A stretch of 64,000 bases of DNA from Pseudomonas deceptionensis (GTDB taxonomy: Bacteria > Pseudomonadota > Gammaproteobacteria > Pseudomonadales > Pseudomonadaceae). Of the stretch, positions 9,147-18,606 are shown in pieces. Position 1 is the stretch's first letter. Each line of letters starts with the position of its first letter. The DNA is taken from the NCBI RefSeq assembly GCF_900106095.1, contig NZ_FNUD01000002.1, positions 4,237,501 through 4,301,500 of the forward strand, written 5' to 3'. The position numbers and the translations under genes were made by a program. The notes below the pieces were generated by a model. It saw only the letters and a list, made by a program, of their open reading frames with translations, did not search any database and was not told the DNA's origin.

Positions 9147-10037
9147 CTATAGGGTTGGTGACGGGGAATTGACGGCATCCCCACGAACCAGTGGCTGTGC
9201 CTGTGGCGGTGCAGTTTGTGTGCCAGCCCGCTTCAGGGCGGCATCGGGTGTTGCATTGGCGGTTCCCGTACCGGTCAGGCTGCGTCGCACCTCCAGGTTG
9301 CGCGACACCACCAGCACCACCCGACGATTGAGCGCGCGCCCCTCTGGCGTAGCGTTATTGGCCACCGGCTGAAACTCGCCGTAGCCCACCGACGCCATAC
9401 GCCCGGGGTTAACGCCCTGCATCGCCAGCATGCGCACGATGCTCGCCGAACGCGCCGACGACAGCTCCCAGTTGGTGGGGTATTGCGCGGTACGAATCGG
9501 CAAGTCGTCAGTAAAACCTTCGACATGGACAGGGTTGGCGAACGGCTTGAGGATCGCCGCCACCTTGTCGATGATGTTGAACGCGGCATTGCTCGGCATC
9601 GCGTCGCCGCTGCCGAACAACAGGCTGGAATTGAGTTCGATCTCGACCCACAGCTCATTGCCGCGCACCGTCAATTGTCGGGACGCGATCAAGTCGCCAA
9701 AGGCGTTGGTGATGTCTTCGGCAATGGTTTTAAGCGGGTCATCGGGCACTTGCCCAAGGCCGGCATCGGTGTGCTCACTGTCCTTGATCAACGGCTCGGC
9801 AGGCTGGATTGTCAGCGGGCGCTCTTCACCGATGGGCACCGGCTTGATGCTGCGCTCGGTATCATTGAATACCCCCACCAGCGCCTGGGAGATCACCTTG
9901 TACTTGCCTTCGTTGATCGAAGAGATCGAGTACATGACCACAAAGAAAGCAAACAGCAGGGTAATGAAGTCCGCGTAGGACACCAGCCAACGTTCGTGAT
10001 TGACGTGCTCATCAGCGGGACGACGGCGCCGGCTCAT
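9147..10037 (-). CDS. motD: MotD flagellar stator protein (MotB-like)
   Basis: A protein of 296 residues: one N-terminal membrane helix (about 19-40) carrying the proton-binding Asp23 in SYADFITLLFAFF, and a C-terminal OmpA-type peptidoglycan-binding domain (about 155-255, with VEGFTDDLPI and SSARSASIVRML). MotC and MotD form the second stator set in Pseudomonas, used in viscous conditions and swarming in P. aeruginosa. It follows motC by only two bases. The C-terminal tail after 260 is Ala/Pro/Thr-rich and probably flexible. Confidence 0.95.
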   Translation of the reverse strand: MSRRRRPADEHVNHERWLVSYADFITLLFAFFVVMYSISSINEGKYKVISQALVGVFNDTERSIKPVPIGEERPLTIQPAEPLIKDSEHTDAGLGQVPDDPLKTIAEDITNAFGDLIASRQLTVRGNELWVEIELNSSLLFGSGDAMPSNAAFNIIDKVAAILKPFANPVHVEGFTDDLPIRTAQYPTNWELSSARSASIVRMLAMQGVNPGRMASVGYGEFQPVANNATPEGRALNRRVVLVVSRNLEVRRSLTGTGTANATPDAALKRAGTQTAPPQAQPLVRGDAVNSPSPTL

Positions 10038-10039
10038 AA

Positions 10040-10780
10040 TTAACCCGTAAAGCCCTGAAGCTTGAGTTCGATGGAACGCGGATTTTCGCCTTCGGCAATC
10101 GACAGAATGCCTTCGAGCAACATCTCGCGGTACAGCGACTGGCGCATGGCAATCGCCTTGAGTTTGCTGGCAATGGGCAGCAACACCAGGTTGGCACTGG
10201 CCACCCCGTAAATGGTCGCCACAAACGCCACGGCAATGCCGCTGCCCAGCTGCCCCGGGTCGGCCAGGTTGCCCATCACATGGATCAGGCCCATGACCGC
10301 ACCGATAATACCGATGGTCGGCGCATAGCCGCCCATGCTTTCAAACACCTTGGCGGCTTCGATATCGCGGCTTTCCTGGGTCATGTAATCGACTTCCAGC
10401 ACGCTGCGAATGGCCTCCGGTTCAACCCCGTCGACCAGCAATTGCAGGCCCTTGCGCGAATAATTGTCGGGCTCGGTGTCGGCCACCCCTTCCAGGCCCA
10501 GCAAGCCTTCCTTGCGCGCCGTCAGGCTCCAGTTGACGACACGGTCAATGCCGCCCGCCATGTCGATACGTGGCGGGAACAGAATCCAGACCACGGTGTG
10601 CATCGCCCGCTTGAATGCACTCATGGGCGACTGCAACAACGCAGCCCCCACGGTGCCGCCCAGCACGATCAACGCCGCCGGGCCATTGGCCAGGGCGCCC
10701 AGATGGCCGCCCTCCAGGTAGTTGCCGCCGATAATCGCGACAAACGCCATGATGATGCCAATCAGGCTGAGCACGTCCAT
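10040..10780 (-). CDS. motC: MotC flagellar stator protein (MotA-like)
   Basis: A protein of 246 residues with four predicted membrane helices (two near the N-terminus, two at about 150-200) and a cytoplasmic loop between them. It starts [19 protein letters not shown] and contains the conserved TIGIIGAVMGLIHVM stretch. It forms the ion channel of the inner-membrane stator with MotD. The start overlaps the cheB stop by one base (TGATG), so it is coupled to cheB. Confidence 0.95.
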   Translation of the reverse strand: MDVLSLIGIIMAFVAIIGGNYLEGGHLGALANGPAALIVLGGTVGAALLQSPMSAFKRAMHTVVWILFPPRIDMAGGIDRVVNWSLTARKEGLLGLEGVADTEPDNYSRKGLQLLVDGVEPEAIRSVLEVDYMTQESRDIEAAKVFESMGGYAPTIGIIGAVMGLIHVMGNLADPGQLGSGIAVAFVATIYGVASANLVLLPIASKLKAIAMRQSLYREMLLEGILSIAEGENPRSIELKLQGFTG

Positions 10781-11925
10781 CAGTGGCAGGCCTCCACAAG
10801 GTGTTTGCCGATGTCATCAAGGCTGTACACCGCATCGGCCAGGTTGGCTTTGACGATGGCCATGGGCATGCCGTAAATCACGCAACTGGCTTCGTCCTGC
10901 GCCCAGACCTGGCTGCCGCCCTGCTTGAGCAGGCGCGCGCCTTCACGGCCGTCCGCGCCCATGCCGGTCAGGACCACCGCCAAAACTTTGTCACCAAAGG
11001 ACTTGGCCGCAGAACCGAAGGTGATATCCACACACGGCTTGTAGTTCAAACGCTCATCACCCGGCAGGATGCGTACCGCACCACGGCCATCAATCATCAT
11101 TTGCTTACCGCCCGGTGCGAGCAAAGCCAGACCGGGACGCAGGATATCGCCGTCTTCGGCTTCCTTGACGCTGATCCGGCACAGCTTGTCCAGGCGCTCG
11201 GCAAATGCCTTGGTGAACGCAGCGGGCATGTGCTGCACCAGCACGATCGGTGCCGGAAAGTTGCCCGGCAACTGGGTCAATACCCGCTGCAAAGCTACCG
11301 GGCCGCCGGTCGAGGTGCCGATTGCCACCAACCTGTAAGCCTTGCGTTTGGGCGCGGCAGAGGCTGACGTCGGCGCAGGTGCGCCACGGCTGGCAATGGG
11401 CGTGGTGCGCACCGGGGGCGGCGAGACTGCCGGTGCGCAGGGCGCAAAGCCGCCGAGCGCAGGCCGCGGCGCGGGCGCCGGGGTAGGCACAACAGGTGCC
11501 GGCGCGCTGTAGCTGGACAAGCGACGGTTACTGCGCGAAATGCTGTGAACCTTCTCACACAGCATCTGCTTGACCTTCTCGGGGTTGCGGGAGATGTCTT
11601 CGAAATTTTTCGGCAGGAAGTCCACCGCCCCGGCATCCAGCGCATCGAGAGTGACGCGGGCCCCTTCGTGGGTCAGCGAGGAAAACATCAATACCGGGGT
11701 CGGGCAGCGCTGCATGATATGGCGCACGGCCGTGATGCCATCCATCAACGGCATCTCGTAATCCATGGTGATCACGTCCGGCTTGAGCGCCAGCGCCTGA
11801 TCGATCGCCTCTTTGCCATTGGTGGCCGTGCCGATCACTTTAATCGTCGGGTCGGCCGACAGAATTTCCGAGACGCGGCGGCGGAAAAAACCGGAATCAT
11901 CCACCACCAGGACCTTGACTACCAT
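10780..11925 (-). CDS. cheB: CheB protein-glutamate methylesterase
   Basis: A protein of 381 residues: receiver domain (1-125, phospho-acceptor Asp55 in [13 protein letters not shown]), an Ala/Pro-rich linker (about 140-195) and the methylesterase domain (about 200-380, with the Ser motif AIGTSTGGP, the His motif VLVQHMP and the Asp motif VLTGMGADG). CheB removes methyl groups from chemoreceptors and is activated by CheA. The open frame begins ten codons earlier, but the ATG at 11925 has a GGAG site and gives the normal N-terminus [12 protein letters not shown]. Confidence 0.95.
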   Translation of the reverse strand: MVVKVLVVDDSGFFRRRVSEILSADPTIKVIGTATNGKEAIDQALALKPDVITMDYEMPLMDGITAVRHIMQRCPTPVLMFSSLTHEGARVTLDALDAGAVDFLPKNFEDISRNPEKVKQMLCEKVHSISRSNRRLSSYSAPAPVVPTPAPAPRPALGGFAPCAPAVSPPPVRTTPIASRGAPAPTSASAAPKRKAYRLVAIGTSTGGPVALQRVLTQLPGNFPAPIVLVQHMPAAFTKAFAERLDKLCRISVKEAEDGDILRPGLALLAPGGKQMMIDGRGAVRILPGDERLNYKPCVDITFGSAAKSFGDKVLAVVLTGMGADGREGARLLKQGGSQVWAQDEASCVIYGMPMAIVKANLADAVYSLDDIGKHLVEACH

Positions 11926-11974
11926 AAACACTCCGTTAGGCAGTGCGGGGCGCAAACGCCCCGACTCACCAGAA

Positions 11975-14143
11975 TCAAATACGCCGTGATGCGTAATGCT
12001 TGAGCATGCTCGGAACGTCCAGGATCAAGGCAATACGGCCGTCACCGGTAATGGTGGCGCCCGACATGCCTGGCGTGCCCTGGAGCATTTTCCCCAACGG
12101 CTTGATCACCACCTCTTCCTGACCGACCAACTGATCGACCACAAAGCCGATACGCTGGGTACCCACCGATAGAATCACCACATGCCCTTCGCGCTGCTCT
12201 TCGTGGGCGGCAGAAGCCACCAGCCAGCGCTTGAGGTAGAACAGAGGCAGTGCCTTGTCGCGCACAATCACCACTTCCTGGCCGTCGACCACATTGGTGC
12301 GCGACAGGTCGAGGTGGAAAATCTCGTTGACGTTGACCAGCGGGAACGCAAACGCCTGATTGCCCAGCATCACCATCAGGGTCGGCATGATGGCCAGGGT
12401 CAGCGGCACTTTGATGACGATTTTCGAGCCGCGCCCCAGGACCGACTCAATGCTCAGTGAGCCGTTGAGCTGGGCGATCTTGGTTTTCACCACGTCCATG
12501 CCCACGCCACGCCCGGACACATCGCTGATCTCGGTTTTGGTCGAGAACCCCGGCGCAAAGATCAGGTTGTAGCAATCGTTCTCGCTCAGGCGGTCGGCGG
12601 CGTCCTTGTCCATCAAGCCTTTTTTCACGGCGAGGGAACGCAGGAAATTGGCGTCCATGCCTTTGCCGTCATCAGAGATGGACAGCAGGATGTGATCGCC
12701 TTCCTGCTCGGCGGACAAGATCACCCGGCCACAGCTCGGCTTGCCGGCGGCGGCGCGTTCTTCCGGAGTTTCGCACCCGTGGTCGACGGCGTTGCGCACC
12801 AAGTGGACAAGCGGATCGGCCAGGGCCTCGACGAGGTTTTTATCCAGGTCGGTCTCTTCGCCCACCAGCTCCAGGCTGATTTCTTTTTTCAGCTGACGCG
12901 CCAGATCCCGTACCAGACGCGGGAAGCGCCCGAATACTTTTTTGATCGGCTGCATGCGGGTCTTCATCACCGCGGTTTGCAGGTCGGCGGTGACCACGTC
13001 GAGGTTGGACAGGGCCTTGGCCATATCTTCGTCATGACTGTTCAGGCCCAGGCGCACCAGACGGTTACGCACCAGCACCAGCTCGCCGACCATGTTCATG
13101 ATGTCGTCAAGCCGGGCGGTGTCTACCCGCACAGTGGTTTCAGCCTCGGAGGCGACCGGCTTTTCCGAAGGAGCAGAAGCGGCCCGGGGCGCAGCCGCAC
13201 GCACCGCAGCCGGTTTGGCCGCTGCCGGAGCCGGAGCCGGTGCAGCCACTACCGCTGCACTGTCGGCACTGAACTTGCCCTTGCCATGCAGCTCATCGAG
13301 CAGGGCTTCAAATTCGTGGTCGCTGATCAGCGCGGGATCACCGACAGCTTCAGCGGCCGTGGCCTGGGGTTCAACAGGCGCCGCTGCTTCCAGCGCGCCA
13401 GCATTGAAAGAGCCCTTGCCATGCAACTGGTCAAGCAAGGCTTCGAATTCGTCGTCGGTGATGTCGTTACTGACCTCGGCCGGTACAGCGGGCTCCTTTT
13501 CGGGCGTGGCGGCAACCACCGCAGCATCCGCCGAAAACTGGCCCTTGCCGTGCAACTGGTCGAGCAGCAACTCAAACTCGGCATCGCTGATTTCGTCGCT
13601 GGCCGTAACCTCCCCCGGTGTCACCGGATCAGGCTCGGCCGCAGCCGCCTTGACCGCATCGAGCGAGTCGAGCAACTGTTCGAACTCGCTGTCGGTGATA
13701 TCGGTTACCGGGGCTGCTGCCACTGGCACAGGCGCAACGGCCACTTGGGCAGAGGCAGGCTCCGCCAGGCGTGCCAGCGCCGCCAGCAGCTCAGGCGTTG
13801 CCGCCGTGATCGGGCAGCGCTCGCGCACTTCGCTGAACATGCCGTTGACCGCATCGAGGGCCTCAAGCACCACATCCATCAGCTCCGCGTCGACGCCGCG
13901 TTCACCCTTGCGCAGGATGTCGAAGACGTTTTCGGCGATGTGACAGCACTCCACCAACTCATGGAGCTGCAGGAAGCCGGCGCCCCCTTTTACAGTGTGA
14001 AAACCGCGAAAAATTGCATTGAGCAGATCCGCATCATCCGGTCGGCTTTCCAGCTCGACCAGCTGTTCGGACAGCAGCTCTAGAATCTCGCCGGCTTCAA
14101 CCAGGAAATCCTGAAGGATTTCTTCATCGGCGCCGAAGCTCAT
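11975..14143 (-). CDS. cheA: CheA chemotaxis histidine kinase
   Basis: A protein of 722 residues. Hpt domain at 1-105 with phospho-His49 ([13 protein letters not shown]); a long Ala/Pro-rich linker (about 125-335) with four copies of a D/S-x-EFExLLDxLHGKG motif; dimerisation helix pair (about 340-400); ATPase domain with N box [13 protein letters not shown]1 ISDDGKGMD and G2 [10 protein letters not shown]; and a C-terminal CheW-like P5 domain (about 590-722). It phosphorylates CheY and CheB. No compact P2 domain is obvious; the repeats occupy its place. It follows cheZ with a 62-base gap. Confidence 0.97.
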   Translation of the reverse strand: MSFGADEEILQDFLVEAGEILELLSEQLVELESRPDDADLLNAIFRGFHTVKGGAGFLQLHELVECCHIAENVFDILRKGERGVDAELMDVVLEALDAVNGMFSEVRERCPITAATPELLAALARLAEPASAQVAVAPVPVAAAPVTDITDSEFEQLLDSLDAVKAAAAEPDPVTPGEVTASDEISDAEFELLLDQLHGKGQFSADAAVVAATPEKEPAVPAEVSNDITDDEFEALLDQLHGKGSFNAGALEAAAPVEPQATAAEAVGDPALISDHEFEALLDELHGKGKFSADSAAVVAAPAPAPAAAKPAAVRAAAPRAASAPSEKPVASEAETTVRVDTARLDDIMNMVGELVLVRNRLVRLGLNSHDEDMAKALSNLDVVTADLQTAVMKTRMQPIKKVFGRFPRLVRDLARQLKKEISLELVGEETDLDKNLVEALADPLVHLVRNAVDHGCETPEERAAAGKPSCGRVILSAEQEGDHILLSISDDGKGMDANFLRSLAVKKGLMDKDAADRLSENDCYNLIFAPGFSTKTEISDVSGRGVGMDVVKTKIAQLNGSLSIESVLGRGSKIVIKVPLTLAIMPTLMVMLGNQAFAFPLVNVNEIFHLDLSRTNVVDGQEVVIVRDKALPLFYLKRWLVASAAHEEQREGHVVILSVGTQRIGFVVDQLVGQEEVVIKPLGKMLQGTPGMSGATITGDGRIALILDVPSMLKHYASRRI
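13271..13699 (-). repeat. four-fold motif array in the CheA linker
   Basis: Four spaced copies encode [13 protein letters not shown] (residues 149-161), [19 protein letters not shown] (185-203), [19 protein letters not shown] (228-246) and [19 protein letters not shown] (273-291). The period is 36-45 residues, and the first copy lacks the LHGKG tail. The linkers between are Ala/Pro/Val-rich. The repeats sit between the Hpt and dimerisation domains of CheA. Short acidic-hydrophobic motifs of this kind usually dock a partner protein. Confidence 0.85.
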
Positions 14144-14205
14144 GTACGTGCTCCTTGAAATAGGGCTTCGACGCCAGGCAACAGCGCCCGCACGTCCATG
14201 AAGTC

Positions 14206-14994
14206 CTAAAAACCTAAACTGGACAGCAAATCGTCTACATCATCCTGACCGGATACGACGTCATTACGTGTATCGGCATGAATCTGCGGACCTTCACCCT
14301 TGGTCTGGCTTTTTTGCGATTTATTTTCGGCACGCATCGCATCACGGTCGTGTTCGATCCCTGCAAAGCGATCCACCTGGCTGGCCATCAACACCAACTT
14401 GAGCAGATTGCTTTCGACTTCGGTCACCAATTGCGTTACCCGCTTGATCACCTGACCGGTGAGGTCCTGGTAATCCTGGGCCAGCAAGATGTCAGTGAGG
14501 TTTGCAGACACGGTGTTGTTCTGCGTTTCGCTACGCGTCAAAAAACTGTCGACTCGACGCGCCAGCTCGCGAAATTCCTCGGCACCGACTTCACGACGCA
14601 TGAAGCGCCCCCAGTCCGTGCTCAGGGCTTTGGCTTCCTGAGCCATTCCGTTGACCAGCGGCGTGCTGTGCTCCACCAGGTCCATGGTGCGGTTGGCGGC
14701 GGCTTCCGTCAGCTTCACAACATAGGCCAAACGTTCGGTGGCATCCGTGATCTGCGACACTTCTTCTGCTTGCGGCATGCTCGGGTCAATATGGAAATTG
14801 ACAATCGCACTGTGCAGTTCACGGGTCAGCTTGCCGACTTCGCGGTACAACCCGCGATCACGGGTCTGGTTGAGTTCGTGAATCAGCTGCACTGCATCGC
14901 CAAACTGGCCTCTTTCAAGGCTTTCGACCAATTCGTGAGCATGTTTTTTCAGGGTCGATTCAAAATCGCCCTGCGTAGCTTCTTGATGCTCCAT
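14206..14994 (-). CDS. cheZ: CheZ, CheY-P phosphatase
   Basis: A protein of 262 residues, mostly helical. It carries the catalytic region LAQDYQDLTGQVIKRV (Asp and Gln that position water on CheY-P) and a C-terminal CheY-binding peptide DDVDDLLSSLGF, nearly the same as the E. coli tail. CheZ dephosphorylates CheY-P at the array. The ATG at 14994 is chosen over one eight codons earlier because a GGGGG site precedes it and it gives the usual start. It lies between cheY and cheA. Confidence 0.95.
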   Translation of the reverse strand: MEHQEATQGDFESTLKKHAHELVESLERGQFGDAVQLIHELNQTRDRGLYREVGKLTRELHSAIVNFHIDPSMPQAEEVSQITDATERLAYVVKLTEAAANRTMDLVEHSTPLVNGMAQEAKALSTDWGRFMRREVGAEEFRELARRVDSFLTRSETQNNTVSANLTDILLAQDYQDLTGQVIKRVTQLVTEVESNLLKLVLMASQVDRFAGIEHDRDAMRAENKSQKSQTKGEGPQIHADTRNDVVSGQDDVDDLLSSLGF

Positions 14995-15014
14995 AGCGCC
15001 CCCAAGGCAACCGA

Positions 15015-15386
15015 TCAACCGATGCGATCAAAGATCTTTTCGATTTTGTCTTTGAGTGCAATAGCGGTGAACGGCTTGACCACATAACCGTTAACACCGG
15101 CCTGGGCCGCTTCGATAATCTGCTCGCGCTTGGCTTCAGCCGTCACCATCAGTACCGGCAAATGCTTGAGTTTTTCGTCTGCACGCACGTGACGCAACAG
15201 CTCGATACCGGTCATGCCCGGCATGTTCCAGTCAGTCACCAAAAAGTCGATATGCCCCAGATTGAGGATCGGCAGCGCCGTAGTGCCGTCATCCGCCTCG
15301 ACCGTGTTGGTGAAACCAAGGTCACGCAACAGGTTTTTAATGATCCGCCGCATCGTTGAAAAATCATCAACGATGAGGATTTTCAT
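15015..15386 (-). CDS. cheY: CheY response regulator
   Basis: A single receiver domain of 123 residues. It starts [15 protein letters not shown]; the phospho-acceptor is Asp52 ([13 protein letters not shown]), with the switch residue Thr82 and Lys104 (YVVKPF). CheY-P binds the FliM/FliN switch to change rotation. The frame opens upstream at a TTG at 15410, and another TTG at 15398 sits five bases after a GGAGG, so a four-codon-longer protein is possible. The ATG gives the family-standard start. Confidence 0.95.
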   Translation of the reverse strand: MKILIVDDFSTMRRIIKNLLRDLGFTNTVEADDGTTALPILNLGHIDFLVTDWNMPGMTGIELLRHVRADEKLKHLPVLMVTAEAKREQIIEAAQAGVNGYVVKPFTAIALKDKIEKIFDRIG

Positions 15387-15482
15387 GTTCTTGTCCAATT
15401 CGACCTCCAAGCAGTCTTAAACGCGCCCAGCACCTGAGCACGCCATTCAATCAAGTTCGGTAAATATTCAAAACCGCGAACC

Positions 15483-15588
15483 CTGTAGCCGCTGCCGAAG
15501 GCTGCGACGGGTTGCGCAGAAACCCCGCCTTTGAACAGGCAACGAAGGTTATGCGGCCCTTATCGCAGCCGGCGCCGGCGGCTACAGA
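15483..15588. repeat. palindromic extragenic repeat (GTAGCCGCTG family)
   Basis: An imperfect inverted repeat between fliA and cheY. CTGTAGCCGCTGCCGAAGGC opens it and CGCAGCCGGCGCCGGCGGCT closes it, followed by ACAG. It belongs to a second pseudomonad intergenic repeat family, different from the GTGGGAGCGAG type. Related copies lie at 46349-46484, with fragments near 34349 and 37757. It may attenuate transcription between fliA and cheY. Confidence 0.7.
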
Positions 15589-15594
15589 AGGTGG

Positions 15595-16335
15595 TTAGTG
15601 CGCTCGCCACTGACTCAGGCGTGCGCGCAATCGTGCGGCGCACTGGCTGTGCAGCTGGCTGACCCGGGATTCACTGACCCCCAGCACTTCACCGATTTCC
15701 TTGAGGTTCAGCTCCTCGTCGTAGTACAGCGCCAACACCAGCCGCTCACGCTCGGGCAGGTGCGCAATCGCATCGGCCAGGGCGGCCTGGAAGCGTTCGT
15801 CTTCCAGGTCCCGCGAAGGCTCCGGGTGAGCACTTGCGCCATCCTCATGCAGCCCTTCGTGTTCGCCGTCCTGCAACAGATCGTCAAAACTGAACAGGCG
15901 GCTGCCCAGGGTGTCATTCAAAATGGCGTAATAATCATCAAGGCTTAACTGGAGTTCGGCCGCAACTTCGTGATCTTTAGCGTCACTACCGGTTTTTGCT
16001 TCAATTACCCGAATTGCATCGCTGACCATGCGTGTATTGCGGTGAACCGAACGCGGAGCCCAGTCGCCCTTACGCACCTCATCAAGCATCGCGCCACGGA
16101 TACGAATGCCGGCATAGGTCTCGAAACTCGCCCCCTTACTCGCGTCGTATTTGCCCGACACTTCGAGCAGGCCGATCATCCCGGCCTGGATCAAGTCATC
16201 CACCTGCACACTGGCCGGCAAACGCGCCAGCAGGTGATACGCAATGCGTTTGACCAAGGGGGCATAACGCTCGATCAGCTCGTACTGGCTGTCACGCGAT
16301 GCCTTGCTGTACATGCGATAGCCACTGGCTGTCAT
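15595..16335 (-). CDS. fliA: FliA, flagellar sigma-28 factor
   Basis: A protein of 246 residues with sigma regions 2 (about 20-90: RIAYHLLARLPASVQVDDLI), 3 and 4 (about 185-245: HLPERERLVLALYYDEELNL then KEIGEVLGVSESRVSQLHSQ). FliA drives late flagellar genes such as fliC, which has a matching promoter at 52283-52309. The ATG at 16335 overlaps the fleN stop (TAATG), so the two genes are coupled. The longer open frame upstream runs inside fleN and is not used. Confidence 0.96.
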   Translation of the reverse strand: MTASGYRMYSKASRDSQYELIERYAPLVKRIAYHLLARLPASVQVDDLIQAGMIGLLEVSGKYDASKGASFETYAGIRIRGAMLDEVRKGDWAPRSVHRNTRMVSDAIRVIEAKTGSDAKDHEVAAELQLSLDDYYAILNDTLGSRLFSFDDLLQDGEHEGLHEDGASAHPEPSRDLEDERFQAALADAIAHLPERERLVLALYYDEELNLKEIGEVLGVSESRVSQLHSQCAARLRARLSQWRAH

Positions 16336-17162
16336 TAAAAGCGCCCCCCTGCTTGCTGCACCAGACGCTCGACAAAGAACTCCAGGTGCCCCCGGGGGTT
16401 TGCAGGCAGTGGCCAGGTGTCCACCTTCTGGGCGATGGCCTTGAAGGCCAGCGAGCATTTGGAGCGCGGGAACGCTTCATAGACGGCGCGCTGCTTCTGT
16501 ACAGCCTTGCGTACGCATTCGTCGTAGGGGACGGCGCCCACGTACTGCAGGGCCACGTCCAGAAAACGGTCGGTGACCTTGGTCAGCTTGGCGAACAAGT
16601 TGCGACCTTCCTGCGGGCTTTGGGCCATGTTGGCGAGCACGCGAAAACGGTTCATCCCGTAATCGCGGTTCAGCAGCTTGATCAGCGCGTAGGCATCGGT
16701 GATCGAGGTCGGTTCGTCGCACACCACCAGCAGCACTTCCTGGGCGGCGCGCACAAAGCTGACCACTGACTCGCCGATCCCGGCGGCGGTGTCGATCACC
16801 AGCACGTCCAGGTTATCGCCCAGGTCGCTGAACGCCTGAATCAAGCCGGCATGTTGCGCCGGGCTCAGGTGCACCATGCTCTGGGTGCCCGAGGCCGCCG
16901 GCACGATACGAATCCCGCCTGGGCCCTGGAGCAATACGTCGCGCAGCTCGCAACGCCCCTCGACCACATCGGCCAGGGTGAATTTCGGGGTCAGGCCCAG
17001 CAGGACGTCTACATTCGCCAACCCGAGATCCGCGTCCATCAACAAGACGCGCCTGCCCAACTCGGCCAATGCGATAGACAAGTTGACTGAAACGTTAGTT
17101 TTACCGACGCCACCCTTGCCGCCGGTCACTGCGATCACCTGTACGGGATGCATGCTGCCCAT
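16335..17162 (-). CDS. fleN: FleN (FlhG), flagellar number regulator
   Basis: A ParA/MinD-type ATPase of 275 residues. It starts MGSMHPVQVIAVTGGKGGVG with the deviant Walker A at 14-23. The rest matches Pseudomonas FleN closely (LMDADLGLANVDVLLGLTPK, ASGTQSMVHLSP). FleN binds the activator FleQ and limits the number of polar flagella, opposing FlhF. It lies 119 bases downstream of flhF and is coupled to fliA. Confidence 0.96.
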   Translation of the reverse strand: MGSMHPVQVIAVTGGKGGVGKTNVSVNLSIALAELGRRVLLMDADLGLANVDVLLGLTPKFTLADVVEGRCELRDVLLQGPGGIRIVPAASGTQSMVHLSPAQHAGLIQAFSDLGDNLDVLVIDTAAGIGESVVSFVRAAQEVLLVVCDEPTSITDAYALIKLLNRDYGMNRFRVLANMAQSPQEGRNLFAKLTKVTDRFLDVALQYVGAVPYDECVRKAVQKQRAVYEAFPRSKCSLAFKAIAQKVDTWPLPANPRGHLEFFVERLVQQAGGRF

Positions 17163-17281
17163 GATCTTTCTTTACCTTGTCTTACTTAGACGCGGCTACA
17201 TACGTTGGCTGCGCGTTCCCCACCGGAACAAAATCTTCAGACCATCTGATGTAGGTACATTGCAACGTAATCGTGACTACC

Positions 17282-18595
17282 TCAGCCAACCCGCTTGGGA
17301 GGGCTGTGATAGATATCAGCGAACATATCGGCCATGGCTTCTTCGCTGGGTTCTTCCTGCATTTGCACACTCACTGCACGGCTCACCAACTGGTGGCGCC
17401 GCGGCAGGTGGAGATCGTCCGGGATACGCGGGCCGTCCGTCAGGTAAGCCACCGGCAACGCGTTACTGATCGCCAGGCTCAATACCTCCCCCAGGCTCGC
17501 CGTTTCATCCAGCTTGGTCAGGATGCAACCGGCCAGCCCGCAACGCTTGTAACTGAGGTAGGCCGCCGTCAGAACCTGTTTCTGACTGGTGGTGGCCAAT
17601 ACCAGATAATTGCGCGCCTTGATCCCGCGCCCGGCCAGGCTTTCAAGCTGCAGGCGCAACGCCGGGTCGCTGGCTTGCAGGCCGGCGGTATCCACCAGCA
17701 CCACACGCTTGCGCACCAGCGGTTCGAGGGTCTGGCCCAACGACTGGCCCGGGGCCACGTGGGTCACCGGCACATTGAGAATCCGGCCCAGGGTTTTGAG
17801 TTGCTCCTGGGCACCAATGCGAAAGCTGTCCATGCTCACCAACGCGATATTCTGCGCACCGTACTTGAGCACATAACGCGCCGCCAGCTTGGCCAGCGTG
17901 GTGGTTTTACCCATCCCCGCAGGCCCGACCATCGCGATCACGCCACCCTCTTCCAGCGGCTCCAGCTCAGGCGTGGCAATCATCCGCGCCAGGTGCGCCA
18001 GCAACATCCGCCAGGCCTGGCGCGGCTCTTCAATACCCGCCACTTGCGCCAGCAAATCGCGCGACAGCGGGCCGGACAGACCAATACGCTGCAAGCGGCG
18101 CCACAGATTGGCCTGCGCCGGCTTGGCATCCTGCAACTGACTCCAGGCCAGCGAGCCTAGTTGAACTTCAAGCAACTCGCGCAGGCCATTGAGTTCAGAG
18201 CGCATATTGTCAAAAGCGCGCTGATCAATCGACGGCGCGACCACCGGCGCAGGGCGCGGTGGTTCTTCCAGCGTCGGCTCGATCAACGGCTCGGCAGCGG
18301 TCAGCGGCAAACCGGCAAACAACTGACGGTTATCACCCGCCTCGCCTTCCCCGCGCAGGCTCAGCTCGGCCTGGGCCGAGACGATCCGCGACTGGGTCTT
18401 GCGCAGTTCTTCTTCAAGCTCAATGTTCGGCACACGAGGTGCCAGCGCGGACAGCTTGTAATCCAGGGCCGCGGTCAACTCAACGCCCCCGGCAATCCGG
18501 CGGTTGCCAATAATGGCGGCGTCAGCCCCCAGTTCATCACGAATCAGCTTCATGGCCTGACGCATATCGGCGGCGAAAAATCGCTTCACTTGCAT
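17282..18595 (-). CDS. flhF: FlhF, SRP-type GTPase placing the polar flagellum
   Basis: A protein of 437 residues: a basic N-terminal B domain (1-130, variable), a helical N domain (about 135-215) and a GTPase G domain from about 218 with P-loop GPAGMGKT (224-231) and the guanine motif TKLDE. FlhF selects the cell pole for flagellar assembly. It follows flhA with an 11-base gap. It is of normal size for Pseudomonas. Confidence 0.96.
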   Translation of the reverse strand: MQVKRFFAADMRQAMKLIRDELGADAAIIGNRRIAGGVELTAALDYKLSALAPRVPNIELEEELRKTQSRIVSAQAELSLRGEGEAGDNRQLFAGLPLTAAEPLIEPTLEEPPRPAPVVAPSIDQRAFDNMRSELNGLRELLEVQLGSLAWSQLQDAKPAQANLWRRLQRIGLSGPLSRDLLAQVAGIEEPRQAWRMLLAHLARMIATPELEPLEEGGVIAMVGPAGMGKTTTLAKLAARYVLKYGAQNIALVSMDSFRIGAQEQLKTLGRILNVPVTHVAPGQSLGQTLEPLVRKRVVLVDTAGLQASDPALRLQLESLAGRGIKARNYLVLATTSQKQVLTAAYLSYKRCGLAGCILTKLDETASLGEVLSLAISNALPVAYLTDGPRIPDDLHLPRRHQLVSRAVSVQMQEEPSEEAMADMFADIYHSPPKRVG

Positions 18596-18606
18596 AAACC
18601 AAACCC

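Noticed and set aside
7990..9372. Plus-strand frame of 460 codons across parP, parC and motD
   Set aside because: Overlaps three well-supported genes and has a composition unlike a real protein.
12692..14083. Open frame of 463 codons on the plus strand opposite cheA
   Set aside because: High-GC third-position bias of cheA produces it. The His/Arg/Gln-rich product has no domain, and cheA is certain.
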